DNA from: Lytechinus variegatus
Lineage: Eukaryota; Echinodermata; Echinoidea; Temnopleuroida; Toxopneustidae
DNA: 64,000 bases
Direction of reading: 5' to 3'
Assembly: GCF_018143015.1 (NCBI RefSeq)
Contig: NC_054748.1
Coordinates: 19,362,725-19,426,724, forward strand
Shown in pieces: positions 21,031 to 33,282 of this stretch. The notes beneath the pieces were generated by a model. That model was given only the letters and a program-made list of their open reading frames with translations. It searched no databases and had not been told where the DNA came from. Position 1 is the first letter of the stretch. Each line of letters opens with the position of its first letter. A program made the translations under genes and the position numbers.

Positions 21031-22224
21031 CAGAAAATTGTAAGTTAAGAGCGACCTTAAGAATGACTGGTGAACATTTCTTCCGTGCTAAATAATCGCC
21101 AGTGAATACACCGTTTACCACAAGAAAGAATAACCAGTCATTTTTAAAGTCGCTCCTAAAGTACAAACAACTTTATGAAACAAGAACACAAACATTGAGA
21201 AGTTGGGCAAAGATCATGACCAGGTAGGTGTTTCATAAAGTTGTTTGTACTTTAGGAGCGACTTTAAAAATGACTGGTTATTCTTTCTTGTGGTAAACGG
21301 TGTATTCACTGGTGATTATTTAGCACGTAAGAAATGTTCACCAGTCATTCTTAATGTCGAGTAAATGGGTACCACTACCCGGTAGGAAGACATTCCTTCA
21401 ATGCTTGAGCACCAAGAAGCTTGGGGAATAGTATGCAGTGCTTAGAAATATTTTTATTTAGTGCTTTATAAAAGTTGCATATTATTATCATCATTGTTTT
21501 TGCTGTCTTTCCTTTAACCCAGGATGTAATAGTTTGAACATGGTCTCTGTCCTGGTGGCTGTTTCATAAAGCTTTTTGTAAGTTACAAGTGACATTACGA
21601 ATGATTGGTGATCCTTTCTTGTGGTAGGCGATGTACACCAAAATTAGATTGGTGTTGATTTAGCAACTAAGAAGGGATTACCGGTCATTCGTAAAGTTGC
21701 TTGTAGTAACTATATGAAAAACCTACAGTACACGTTTATTTTGACAATTATTTAGCACGTAAGAAATGTTCACCAGTCATTCTTAAGGTTGAGTAAAAGG
21801 GTACCACTACCCGGTAGGAAGAAATTCCTTCAATGCTCGAGCACCAAGAAGCTGGGGTAATAGTATGCAGTGCTTAGAAATATTTTTAATTAGTGCTTTA
21901 TAAAAGTTTCATATTATTATCATCATTGTTTTTGCTGTCTTTCCTTTAACCCAGGATGTAATAGTTTGAACACTAAGTCCTGGTGGCTGTTATCATAAAG
22001 CTGTTTGTAAGTTACAAGTGACATTACGAATGATTGGTGATCCTTTCTTGTGGTAGGCGATGTACACCAAAATTAGATTGGTGTTGATTTAGCAACGAAG
22101 AAGGGATTACCGGTCATTCGTAAAGTTGCTTGTAGTGTAGTAACTTTATGAAAAACCTACAGTACATGTTTATTTTGACGATTATTTAGCACGTAAAAAA
22201 TGTTCTCCAGTCATTTTTAAGGTC
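21031..22224. repeat. Palindrome centre: cluster of palindromic MITE copies
   Basis: The turn-around region holds several copies of a self-complementary MITE: GTTTCATAAAGTTGTTTGTA, an ATGACTGGTGAT-type segment, TTTCTTGTGGTA, TTTAGCACGTAAG, and the mirror ACTTTATGAAAC. One full copy lies at about 21,020-21,178, an inverted half at 21,226-21,350, and further copies in a direct repeat of about 433 bp (TAGCACGTAA at 21,321, 21,753 and 22,187). No gene. Confidence 0.85.
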
Positions 22225-22416
22225 GCTCTTAACTTACAATTTTTTGAAACAGCCTCCTGGGTGGAGAGTGGCAAATGTGGTTTTACAGATAGACTTACAA
22301 AAAAAAAACAAGATCTAGATCTAACATGACATGGTGACAATTGCCCTGAATTTCAAAGAATTTCTGATAAAAAGCATTGTTTGGTGCTATAACTTTCCTT
22401 TAGCTTTAATACTCAC

Positions 22417-22530
22417 CGCCAGTAGAGATGTCTCCAAGCAAAGTTTCTTCATTCGTGGGACTATGGAATGTTTGATGGAGTTATACTCTATCATCCCAGC
22501 AAATGTAGGTAGAATATTTAAACATAGTTC
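22417..22530 (-). CDS. SCYL2: SCYL2 exon 10, right arm
   Basis: Mirror of 20,755-20,868, 114 nt, with intact acceptor TTTCTGTAG and donor GCG|GTGAGT. No exon follows toward the palindrome centre. Confidence 0.92.
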
Positions 22531-22539
22531 CTACAGAAA

Positions 22540-22670
22540 GAAAGAAACAGTCAATTTTAGATATAAAGTCAATAGATAAACAGTCAATATAAGATATAAA
22601 GTCAATAGATAAACAGTCAATATAAGATATAAAGTCAATAGATAAACAGTCAATATAAGATATAAAGAGC
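22540..22670 (-). repeat. 33 bp repeat at exon 10 acceptor, right arm (four units)
   Basis: Same unit as at 20,655-20,745 with one additional copy, showing array-length change between arms. Confidence 0.9.
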
Positions 22671-22929
22671 AAATTGCCATCTTGGAGTAATAAACCAATT
22701 CCATGAAATACATGTATGTTGGCACATAAAATGAAAACAGATTTTCTCAAAACAATCAATATGATTTTTATTTCTTGGGGGGACAAGGGTTGTTTCAACA
22801 TTTCTAAAGAAAATGGATGGTGCAAGAGTATACGTTGTATTAATTAAACATATTGAATGGACTTATACGTTCTAAATAATGGCATTACATGGCCTATCAT
22901 AGTTGTGATTACTAGGATCAATCACAAAT

Positions 22930-23357
22930 CTTTGTAAGAAAGGTTCCTGCTAACCTGTATCTGAGCTGAACTTGAATTCTAAAACCCTATAGACCATGGT
23001 ACAAATCATTGTAAGAAAGGTTCCTGCTAACATAACATTAAAGATATATATATAGCTTTCCATAGTCGATTGTATCAACTACAATTCTTTGTAAGAAAGG
23101 TTCCTGCTAACCTGTATCTGTGCTGAAGACGATTCTAAAACCTTATAGTCCATGGTACAAATCTTTGTAAGATAGGGCCGTGATAACCTGTATCTGTGCT
23201 GAAGACGATTCTAAAACCCTATAGACCATGGTGCATGCAAGTGCATACATCACATTTAGAAAACATGTTGAATGAACATAAACATTAAAGATGTATATAG
23301 CTTTCCATAGTTGATCGGATCAACTAACAACTCTTTGTAAGAAAGGTTCCTGCTAAC
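22930..23357 (-). repeat. Exon 9 edge array, right arm (three extra copies)
   Basis: Copies of the exon 9 end and donor lie near 22,960, 23,120 and 23,195, in addition to the true exon edge at 23,358. The (TA)n expansion of the left arm is absent. Confidence 0.85.
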
Positions 23358-23480
23358 CTGTATCTGAGCTGAAGACGATTCTAAAGCCCTATAGACCATG
23401 GGTAGAACATGATTCTTGATGTCATCAGAGGGCGTCTTGGTGAGTAGAAGGGTCATCCGTTGCATGAAGATCAGTAAAAT
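23358..23480 (-). CDS. SCYL2: SCYL2 exon 9, right arm
   Basis: 123 nt, same protein sequence as the left copy apart from silent changes (TATAGGGCT against TATAGAGCT). Acceptor CTTTTAAG and donor CAG|GTTAGC are kept. Confidence 0.92.
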
Positions 23481-23564
23481 CTTAAAAGAACATAAAAAGG
23501 GATACATCAAGGGAACAGGGAACAAATGAACAAAATTAAGTTTTAAAATCAATCCAATGGTGGA

Positions 23565-23803
23565 TGGTGGATCCAGTGAGCATTTCCAGCCTGTGCCCCC
23601 CCCCCTCCTTTTGAAAGTCATAGTCAATATTTTAATGAGAATATGTCTTCCATACACACATGTGCCCCCCCCCCTTGAGTGTCACAGTAAATATTTTTAA
23701 TGGGAATATGTCGTTCATACAAAAGCGAGGACCGTTCTTTTTCCTTGTCAAATTTTCTCGGGAATATGTGCCACCCCCCCTTGGAAAATCCTGGACCCGC
23801 CTC
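23565..23803. mobile_element. Degraded CAGNGGCGGATCCAG-family fragment (right arm)
   Basis: GGTGGATCCAGTGAGCATTT on the left and, on the opposite strand from 23,803, CAGAGGCGGGTCCAGGATTT resemble the hAT-like ends at 14,752. Repeated GGGAATATGTC and poly-C segments lie inside. It falls within the interval deleted from the left arm. Confidence 0.5.
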
Positions 23804-23959
23804 TGTATAAGAAAGGATTATTTACATCTGGGGGCGACCATTAAAGATCAGTAAAATCTTAAAAAAGAAACATCCAAAGAGGTACATTAGGAGAAGGTTT
23901 CAAAACTGTATGCATTCGAGTTCTAGCAGACATGGACCAATCAGATTATTTACATCTGG

Positions 23960-24110
23960 GGCCGGCATTTAAAGGGGAAGTTCACCCTGACAGAATTTTT
24001 TTTTTATTTTTAAGTAGAAAAGTTTGAGAACTGTACATTGGTGAAAGTTTGATGAAAATGCATCAAAGAATAAGAGTTACGACTGCTAAGTTTTTGATAT
24101 TTGATGTAAT
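23960..24110. mobile_element. Fragment of AAGTTCACCCTGAC MITE family
   Basis: AAAGGGGAAGTTCACCCTGA, followed by GTTTGATGAAAATGCATCAA, resembles one end of the family also seen at 9,440 and 62,154. Only one end is visible. Confidence 0.45.
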
Positions 24111-24347
24111 ATGCAAACAGCTCCTTCATATCGTATAAAATGAAAAACCTGCACTAAATCCTCATCGATAAAAAGAAAACAATTAGCGCAAGACCAGTGT
24201 CTATAGTCTATGACAGCATCGCCGCCATGGTTCATAGTACTCTGCATCAGACGTATTGCTAACAGCATCAGACTCATAATTGCAAACAAAAAAGCTGCAG
24301 CCTTGCCGAGATCATGGGCTGGGTTTTCCTGCCATCCTACTCCTTAC

Positions 24348-24524
24348 CTGAACAGGTTCTTGCATCTTGAAGACATTCTTTAGGCTCGGTAAGACCAGCT
24401 TCACATACTCCTGATCGGTGCATTGTTCGGCGATGAGGAGTACATTGGGTAAGACAAACGGCACCATGTCAGGATTCATGAACTCCTTACACAAGCATGG
24501 TAGTATTCTCTGCTGAACAACCCT
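24348..24524 (-). CDS. SCYL2: SCYL2 exon 8 (present only in the right arm)
   Basis: 177 nt, phase 0, 59 codons, with acceptor ATTCCTAG and donor CAG|GTAAGG. It encodes RVVQQRILPCLCKEF and NPDMVPFVLPNVLLIAE, followed by EYVKLVLPSLKNVFKMQEPV. This matches human RVIVQRILPCL and FVNPDMVPFVLPNVLLIAEE at the same place between exons 7 and 9. Searching 18,659-19,405 in the left arm shows no equivalent. Confidence 0.93.
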
Positions 24525-24590
24525 CTAGGAATGAAAATATTGACGATGACCATAAACATAATAAAAATTAATAATAATGATTATCATCAT

Positions 24591-24796
24591 CAGAGCTGCC
24601 AACCTGAAAAAGAACAGTTCAGTATTTTTAAAGTTGAAAATCAGTATTTAGGTGAGGAAATCAGTATTTTCAAAAAATACCATAGGACAATACATAAAGC
24701 TGAAACTTTAGAAATCAGTATTTTACATTAAACTATCAGTATTTTTCTCACTTTTCAGTACTGAATACTGAAAATCATTACTACTTGGCAGCTCTG
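24591..24796. mobile_element. 206 bp MITE, CAGAGCTGCCAA family
   Basis: The ends are CAGAGCTGCCAACCTG and CTTGGCAGCTCTG; the interior repeats AAATCAGTATTT. Flanked by CATCAT on both sides (6 bp), though in a CAT-rich context. Same length and layout as 63,782-63,987. A truncated end survives in the left arm at 19,306. Confidence 0.88.
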
Positions 24797-25114
24797 CATC
24801 ATCCTCATCATAATCATCAACATCATCAACATCATCCTCAACATCAACATCACCACATCATCATCATCATCATCATCATCATCACCACCACCATCATGAT
24901 CACCATCATCAACATCACCATCATCAACATCACCATCATCAACATCACCATCATCAACATCACCATCATCAACATCACCATCATCAACATCATCATCATC
25001 AACATCATCACCACCACATCATCATAATCATCAACATCCTCACCATCATAATCATCCTCAACATCACCACCACATCATCATCATCAACAACATCATCACC
25101 ACCACATCATCATA
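24797..25114. repeat. (CAT)n repeat, right arm
   Basis: Interrupted ATC/AAC triplets, counterpart of 18,950-19,305, cut off by the LTR that follows. Confidence 0.9.
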
Positions 25115-25995
25115 TGTTACATATAAGAATAATTTTAGAAGAATTGTAAAAGCAATTACATCCATCTATTAGTTATTTCCCTTTAAGGCTAGCCAAGAAT
25201 TGTAAAGAACATTCAAGAATGTCTTTTTATTATGCAGGCCTTGCCTATTTAAAAGGCCAAGGAGTTGTATTGTTATTTCTGAATAGAGATTAGGAACAAT
25301 AGGCTTAGCTATGCTATTGACACTCTTGATTTCAATGAGGTCATTCAAGACTGCTCCATTATAGGAGAATGTTCTTTTGGAAGGTGTTAGAACCTTCTAT
25401 GGTGGTGACATTTTTTTAGAAGCTTCTAGATTAGTTGAAACTTAGTATATATAGCTGCAGTTTCTTTAAGGACATCATCACATCATCACATCATATTAGA
25501 TCACACCATCACATCATGAGAGCAGGAGATCACATCACATCATATGAGATCACTTCACCAGATCAGATCAGAGCAGTTTATGCATCAATGAACTGTTTGC
25601 AGTTATTTTGAGAGAGAAATTATCAGTTCTCATCAACATCATCAACCTGTTCAATGAACACGCTTCAACCCATGGATTGCTGAAATTGACTGTTAATCAT
25701 CATCAACATCGTCTTCACGGACATTTCAACTCGTTGCAGTGACTCTTATTATTCATCGGACTTCAACATCAGTTTCATCATCGCCATCATTGTGAATTTT
25801 CGCCAGTCAACTGGGATTTTTATCATTTGGATTATTACTTGGATATAGCATCATCACTTCGGGATTTTACATCGGACACTTCAAGAGATTTATGTAAGAT
25901 CATTATTTGTTTTATTTATGTATAATTATTTCCTGTAATAAAAAAAGGGGAATTTAAATTACATCTTCTTTGTTATTTGTTGCAGTATCGTAACA
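25115..25995. mobile_element. Probable solo LTR of an LTR retrotransposon (fossil, right arm only)
   Basis: An 881 bp block of non-repetitive DNA interrupts the CAT repeat. It starts TGTTAC and ends GTAACA, has a TATATATA box near 25,446 and an AATAAA signal near 25,937. No internal coding part is present. The left arm lacks it, so it is younger than the arm split or is an allelic insertion. The family cannot be assigned; flanking duplication is obscured by the simple repeat. Confidence 0.6.
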
Positions 25996-26091
25996 CATCA
26001 TCCTCACCATCATCATCAACATCATCACCATCATCATCATCACCATCATCATCAACATCATCACCACCACCTCATCATCATCATCATCAAC

Positions 26092-26122
<31 letters not shown>

Positions 26123-26169
26123 ATCATCATCACATCACCATCACCAGCATCCTCAACATCATCACCATC

Positions 26170-26200
<31 letters not shown>

Positions 26201-26268
26201 CAATCATCACCATCACCACCTCATCATCACAATCATCATCATCATCATCAAAATAATAATCATCATTA
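25996..26268. repeat. (CAT)n repeat, continuation after the LTR
   Basis: ATC triplets with CCACCA interruptions; the His/Ser/Pro-rich open frames are repeat artefacts. Confidence 0.9.
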
Positions 26269-26558
26269 AGCGAAAATGCACCGACTACTAACTGGTATTA
26301 AAAAGTTGGCAAAGTACAGAAACATGCTAATGCATTCAAAGCGGAAATGCATCAAATACCTTCATAGAGTGTTCATTGATGTGCTAAATTCCAGTAACCT
26401 GCTCTATACCATTTCTGCGTCCTGCTATGTAAAGCAGGCTTATTTTGAAAATCACCTATCCTATTAAAAGAAATGAAAGCTTATTTGAACAAATTTATCC
26501 ATTAGGTAACCATGAACCGGTCTATTGTAAAACCTTCCATCCATTAAATCCGACTTAC

Positions 26559-26684
26559 CTTGGGAAGAGTTGAGATTACTTTTGGAAGACCTTTGAAGAA
26601 TTGAGCTTTCTGTTTGCTTTCTTGTTGAAACAATGAGTCAACGTACTGGAGAGTCATGGCACCAACGTCGTCAAAATATGGAAT
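26559..26684 (-). CDS. SCYL2: SCYL2 exon 7, right arm
   Basis: 126 nt, mirror of 18,533-18,658 with acceptor CATTCGTAG and donor AAG|GTAAGT. Confidence 0.92.
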
Positions 26685-27850
26685 CTACGAATGAATTCAA
26701 ATAGAATGATTTCAACAATGTCATCAGAACTAAAAATTAATTCAAATAAAATGATTGCAAACTTGTAATCAAAACATGGAATCTAAGAATGACTTCAAAT
26801 AGAATGATTTCAACAATGTCATCAGAACATGGAATCTAAAAATTAATTCAAATAAAATGATTGCAAACTTGTAATCAAAATATGGAATCTAAGAATGACT
26901 TCAAATAGAATGATTTCAACAATGTCATCAGAACATGGAATCTAAGAATGGATTCTAATTGAATGATTGCAACAATGTAATCAAAATATGGAATCTAAGA
27001 ATGGATTCTAATAGAATGATTGCAGCAATGCAATCAAAATAAGTAATCTAAGAATGGATTCTAATAGAATGATTGCAACAATGTAATCAAAATATGGAAT
27101 CTAAGAATGGATTTTAATAATAGAATGATTGCAACAATGTAATCAAAATAAGTAATTTAAGAATGGATTCTAATTGAATGATTGCAAACATGTAATCAAA
27201 ATATGGAATCTAAGAATGGATTCTAATAGAATGATTGCAACAATGTAATCAAAATATGGAATCTAAGAATGGATTCTAATAGAATGATTGCAACAATGTA
27301 ATCAAAATAAGTAATTTAAGAATGGATTCTAATTGAATGATTGCAACAATGTAATCAAAATATGGAATCTAAGAATGGATTATAATAGAATGATTGCAAC
27401 AATGTAATCAAAATAAGTAATCTAAGAATGGATTCTAATTGAATGATTGCAACAATGTAATCAAAATATGGAATCTAAGAATGGATTCTAATAGAATGAT
27501 TGCAACAATGTAATCAAAATATGGAATCTAAGAATGGATTCTAATAGAATGATTTCAACAATGTAATCAAAATAAGTAATCTAAGAATGGATTCTAATTG
27601 AATGATTGCAACAATGTAATCAAAATATGGAATCTAAGAATGGATTCTAATAGAATGATTGCAACAATGTAATCAAAATAAGGAATCTAAGAATGACTTC
27701 AAATAGAATGATTGCCACATTGTCATCAAAACATGGATGTCATCAACACATGGAATCTGAGTATGGATGCCAATAGAATGATTACAACAAAGTCACTAAA
27801 ATATGGATACTAAGGATGGATTCAAAAGAATGATTCTGGATACTAAGGAT
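26685..27850 (-). repeat. 53 bp exon 7 acceptor minisatellite, right arm
   Basis: Same unit and alternation as 16,320-18,532 but only about 20 units. The units nearest the exon (about 26,690-26,960) are the TTTGAA/GATGAC variants that are closest to true exon sequence. Confidence 0.88.
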
Positions 27851-28297
27851 GGATTCAAAAGAATGATTGAATCAATGAGTTTTAAAACAATGAGTCTTGG
27901 CCCCAAAGTCACCAAAATATGGAATGTGGATGACTTGATAAAAGTGAGGATTAAAGAAATAATGAGGCGGGGGAGGGGGGGTGTAGACGTGTATTAAACA
28001 TCACACATCTTGGTCGCAATGTCAAATGGGAGGATTTTCACAACAAATGTGATCTCAAATGCTCAAAAAATTCTTATTTATCAAATTTTTTTCTCAAATT
28101 TTCATTGACTTATTTCGTCAGATTGCTTTTACTCACTCATGTGTTAATGGGGGATCATGAGTTATACCATGCCAAAGAGATTCTAAGCTTCACAATAATA
28201 GTTCATTTTTCTATTTTATTTGTGATTAAGTTTATATGATAAAGGATCGATAATCCTCAGTTTCATTTTTAGTGGGGGCGCACTTTCCTTCTCTTAC

Positions 28298-28414
28298 CTT
28301 GCCTAGTTGATCAGCGTCCGGTCTGATGGTTGGTGTGGTACTTAGTAACATCTTCACATACTCTTTCAAACCATCAGGAAGGCTTGATAATAAAGATATA
28401 TTCAGACTTCGCAA
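28298..28414 (-). CDS. SCYL2: SCYL2 exon 6, right arm
   Basis: 117 nt, one silent difference seen (AGTCTG against AGTTTG). Boundaries intact. The 1.44 kb hAT-like insertion of the left arm is absent from the adjoining intron. Confidence 0.92.
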
Positions 28415-28555
28415 CTGAAAAATCAAAACAAGAAGGATACTGATGTATCGTATTTCTATTCAATATGCTTTATGCAGGTCAAATCCACAGTAATTAACCA
28501 TTTTTTTACTCCATATATCATAATATATGGAGTAAATATATCATAATATATGGAG

Positions 28556-28718
28556 CATTGGAGCGTTGTGGCCCAGTGGATTAGTCTTCGGACTTTGAAA
28601 CAGAGGGTCATGGGTTCAAATCCCAGCCATGGCATAATTTCCTTCAGCAAGAAACTGATCCACAATATGCTGCACTCAACCCAGGTGAGGTAAATGGGTA
28701 CCGGTAGGAATTGATTCC
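28556..28718 (+). repeat. SINE head, right-arm counterpart of the split SINE
   Basis: GCCCAGTGGATTAGTCTTCG and GGGTTCAAATCCCAGCC; its tail lies beyond the MITE at about 29,459-29,505. Confidence 0.75.
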
Positions 28719-28722
28719 TTAA

Positions 28723-29454
28723 CCCTATCTAGGCCGGGGGGCCTTGGAGGCCCCCCCAACGAGTCGCGCGATATTTCGCGCAATTTTTTTTTACCACGCT
28801 GCTCGCTGACTTTTTACTTTCAAATCTTGCGCAACTTTTGAGACCAATTTTGGGCACCCGGGTACGCGGTTCTGAAGTTACGCAACGTTATGTAAGTGCA
28901 TGTCAGACCAAAAATTGCTCAAAAACGTGATTTCGTGTACAAAGTAAATGTAAATTGTGTTTTCAATCAAAAATCATAAATGTATGATTATTTTTAGTTT
29001 TGCTGGACTAAATGTTTGTATTTTATGCTTTTTATGATTGTAGAAGAGTCCCCAACATTGAAAAACAAAAGGTCAAAAAACAAAGAAATACATAAGAAAT
29101 TGCAAAAAACAATATAAATCATAAGAAATTGATCTGATATCACAATTTCTTTCATGTACACTTGCTAAGAACATCACAAAGAGTTTCTATGCTAAAAATT
29201 AGAATATTTGGAGCTTTATTTATGGAGTTAGAGGAAAAAGTATGATTTTGCATACTAATTACGCATAAATTAACATAATTACATAATAATAATTCACATG
29301 AAAAAAATTACTATACAATTTTGTAGATTATATCCCAGACAACCTGCGTGCCAATTTACGGCGCGGTCGAAGGCCGAGATCTCATGGGGGGACCTGGGAG
29401 GCCCCCCCCCCCCCCGGCCATATGAACTCCGAAAATACCCCGGCCTAGATAGGG
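28723..29454. mobile_element. piggyBac-like MITE inside a SINE, right arm
   Basis: Mirror of 12,859-13,587, with CCCTATCTAGGCCGGGG ends and TTAA at 28,719-28,722 and 29,455-29,458. Confidence 0.85.
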
Positions 29455-29504
29455 TTAAAAAGCTGTGTGCGCTATGAACGCCTAGCTTAGCCGGGTAATA
29501 ATAA

Positions 29505-29790
29505 TGGTCAGTTCTTGTATAGCGCATAACACATTTTAAATACCGTCTCTATGCACTTCCAAAGGACTTGGATATTATTACCCTGGCTGTAGCTAAAGCA
29601 GCCTTTCCAGCACTCGGCATTTTAAGGAATTAATTCCTGCCAGGTACCCATTTACCTCACCTGGGTTGAGTGCAGCACAATGTGGATAAATTTCTTGCTG
29701 AAGGAAACTACGCCATGGCTGGGATTTGAACCCATGATCCTCTGTTTCAAAGTCCAGAGACTAATCCACTGGGCTGCAAAGCTCCACATA
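29505..29790 (-). repeat. tRNA-derived SINE, right-arm copy
   Basis: Mirror of 12,529-12,818 with B box complement of GGGTTCAAATCCCAGCC. Confidence 0.8.
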
Positions 29791-30267
29791 ATGTGGAAGT
29801 GACAATAATATGGAAGTGAACCTTTTAACTATAATTTGTCAAGTACAGTCACAATCAGTGTCGTACAGATGGGGGACTTTCCAAGAAAAAAAAGAGGAAA
29901 GGAAAGAAAGGGAAAGAGAGAAGGGTGAAATATATTATTTTCAGAATATTATGTCAAAGTCTATCAACAATTGAATTTTTTTTTGAAAAAATGTCAAAAT
30001 TTTTGCTCGCACACTTCGGTTGCTCACAACTTTTTTTTAAAATAAATTTTGTCCTATATGCATTATCCAGCCCCCTCAGAACTTTTGGTTCATTACTGGT
30101 CAAAGCTGTCTATAAAATAGAGGAAACAGTAAAAGTGGACCCCGGAGACAAGTAACCTTTATAGTCAGGTTTTCACGAAAGACAGGTGGTTGTTGAGACA
30201 GGTTTGACCATGAAATTAATTTTTGAAATTATCAAATTTTATCAAGTTCAAAAAAAGATATTACTAC

Positions 30268-30483
30268 CTGTTCAGATTTCTGTTTAAATGTGGCAAGATT
30301 CTCGTTGCAATCATGGAAGAGTTTGCCGTTGTTGATCACGGAGTACATTAACATACCAAGACTGAACATATCACTGGACGTATCACAGCTCTGTGTTAAC
30401 TGGTACTCCGGAGCTAAGTAGTTCAAGTCTGGCTGAAGCAATGCTGAGATATTGTTCATAAGTTCACGTGAAGGGAAACTAGC
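30268..30483 (-). CDS. SCYL2: SCYL2 exon 5, right arm
   Basis: 216 nt, same encoded sequence as the left exon in the frames provided (NYLAPEYQLTQSC, SDMFSLGMLMYSV). Boundaries intact. Confidence 0.92.
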
Positions 30484-30754
30484 CTATGAGAGAATGAGAA
30501 TTATGCGATTAGGCACAGATATTTCCAGCTATTTGAGGAGACATTCAAAGTCCTGGGTTCGATATCGGCCATGGCACTTACACCAGTGAGCAAAGCATTT
30601 AATGAAGAGTGCTCCCGTATCATGCATTCAAATAAATGGAAATTCTGTACACATACTTGGAAACTATATGCCACTTTAACAAACACAATAAATGAATGAA
30701 ATATTTATTCCAGTGACTGTGATAGACTTATGTGATTGACAGATCACAAATGCT

Positions 30755-30836
30755 CATCACCATCACCACCACCATCATCACCATCATCATCACCATCATC
30801 AGCTTCATCACCACCATCACCATCATCATCAGCTTC

Positions 30837-30868
<32 letters not shown>

Positions 30869-30893
30869 CATCATCAGCTTCATCATCATCACC

Positions 30894-30925
<32 letters not shown>

Positions 30926-31078
30926 CAGCTTCATCATCATCATCACCATCATCATCACCATCATCATCAGCTTCATCATCATCATCACCATCATCATCAG
31001 CATCACCATCATCATCAGCTTCATCATCATCATCATCATCAGCTTTATCATCATCACCATCATCATCAGCTTCATCAT
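30755..31078. repeat. (CAT)n repeat, intron 4, right arm
   Basis: About 320 bp of CATCAT/CACCAT with regular CAGCTT interruptions, over twice the left-arm length. Confidence 0.92.
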
Positions 31079-31079
31079 A

Positions 31080-31375
31080 TGACTTACTGGTTGATCAGGT
31101 GGTGATGAGGAAGGGAAAACAAAGTCATGTGACTTACTGGTTGATCAGGTGGTGATGAGGAAGTGATAACAAAGTCATGTGACTTAGTGACTGATCAGGT
31201 GGTGAAGAGGAAGAGACAACAATGTCTGGTTAATCAGGTGGTGATGAGGTGGACAAATAAGTCACATGATTTACTGGTTGATCAGGTGGTGAAGAGGAAA
31301 GGATAAAAAAAGTCAGGTAACTTTCTGGTTGATCAGGTGGTTAGGAGGAAGGGAAAACAAAGTCATGTGACTTAC
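31080..31375 (-). repeat. Exon 4 edge array, right arm
   Basis: About six units containing the complement of CACCTGATCAACCAGTAAGT, adjoining the true exon end at 31,376. Unit order and variants parallel those in the left arm, with two fewer units. Confidence 0.85.
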
Positions 31376-31525
31376 TGGTTGATCAGGTGGTGATGAGGAA
31401 GGAATAACAAAGTCAAATCCAGCTAGCTTCCAGGCTCCATTACCATTCAAGATAATACTCGCCGGTGAAATATTACCATGGACCATATGAACATCATTAT
31501 GAAGAAACTTCAAGGCATCTGTTAA
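31376..31525 (-). CDS. SCYL2: SCYL2 exon 4, right arm
   Basis: 150 nt. One replacement from the left copy is visible (LHNDVHMVHGN against LHNDIHMVHGN). HGN and GFDF pseudokinase motifs are kept. Confidence 0.92.
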
Positions 31526-31796
31526 CTGTAAAAGAGCAAACAATAGTCATGTTCTACACTGAATCAGAAACAGGAAACATACAAAATATTCAGAGATAAG
31601 TTTTAATTTCAACTTTGTTTCCTATGATATAATACTACAGTCACATCTTGAATTTTCTTTTTTTTCAAATCATTCCCTATATCAATGGATGTTTTCTGAA
31701 CTTGCATTCAAATTCTGTTATTTCAAATAGTGTAAACAATAACAATTTGGTTTCAAGCACAAGTAAATTACTTTATACTGAGAGCACACAACCCAC

Positions 31797-31941
31797 CTGT
31801 AGAAGGCCATATTTGATCTCGACTTCAAACAACTTGTGTTCTCCAATGTCCGGTGGTATGGGCGTCGGCATGTTGTCATGGCAACCTAATATATTGGCTA
31901 GGCTGGCAAATACAGGCTCTGTAGCAAACGCCAGGCTTTCT
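31797..31941 (-). CDS. SCYL2: SCYL2 exon 3, right arm
   Basis: 145 nt. Differences from the left exon are silent where compared (GTATTT against GTCTTT; CCACCG against CCCCCG). Boundaries intact. Confidence 0.92.
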
Positions 31942-33282
31942 CTGTGAAGTGAAGGAAGAGCAGAAGAGAAAATCAATTGCAGAAAATGCTGTAATCATAG
32001 TAATGTTACTTGTGCAAGAGATCTATAATCAACGTTGAAAGGAAAATGTGTGAAGTCACCGATCAATGCCTGCGGGTGTTCCACTCAAGAGAATGCTCCT
32101 TTTAGTCAGGCAGCATATGTCATGATTTACCGGCTACTTCGACAAATTGGCTAAGTCTGATTTTTCACTTTTATGTGATTGGTGACATCACAAGGAACAA
32201 CTTCCAACTTGGTGACAAATTTCTAATGGTCATCTTGACCATGTTAGGGGTCAAAATGATGTCAATAGGGGTCATTTTTTAAATTGCCCCAATTCTGTCA
32301 AATGACACATCAAATTGTTTGTCTTGTTATACTGAACAAAAAAGTGTACACAATCATATACTCTTGACCTCCCGTTAAAAAGTTATGACCGGAAATGTCA
32401 AAGGTCAACGAACTTTTGTTCAATGGCAAATTACACTGAAGGTGTTAAGAAAGCTCATTTTTTCCGTGTTTTTATGCATGTGTGTACTTTTTTATTCTCG
32501 ATTTTGATAAGTCCATCGTCAGAAGTCCTTATCCAGAAGATATAAAGGGTCAAGACAAGGTCAGGGAAAGGTCAAAAGGTCAACAAACTTTCATTGGAGG
32601 CCAAAATACACGTCTAATATAGCGGTTAGAAGTTTAGAAGTCTTATTTTTCGTGGGTTTTTTATTTTGAGTCTATATCTAAGAAGATATTTTATATACAA
32701 AGGGGTCAAATATGCTTATTTAGGAACAATATAGATAAACACAGATAGACGTCGAATACATTCAGTGTGGTATGGTATTGCAGGAATACTTTGAAAAGAC
32801 TTGACAAACCCTTATGCCCTTAAAATCTTATGATCTTCAAGATGTGATGAGTGCAAGCAGGGTGTTTTTATTTAGGAATTCAATTCAAGTTCAGTTCACT
32901 TTCCATTTTATAATCTTTGATATGTAAAGAAGTATTTCCTTCATTTTCTTTGTACAGAATATCTTAATTAACAGAAATTATTGTAATGTATTGGGGTATA
33001 AGTATAATACTATGTTAACAGAAAAAACACATCGATTGATCAGTGCTCCCAGCTCCTAAGAAAGATGCCCAACATTTTATTTGGATTATCTTGCAAATGA
33101 GATAATGAGGTTAGGATTGAGGATGATAAGTTGGGCTCCAATTGCTCCTCAATTAATTCTAATGTCTGACGGTCATATTGTTTCTGACAAAGAAGCAACA
33201 TCGTGTATGCATGCTCATTGTAGTCATTGTTGTCCATTATGCTGATGTAATATATTCTGACCATTACTCGATCTCTGGAGTC

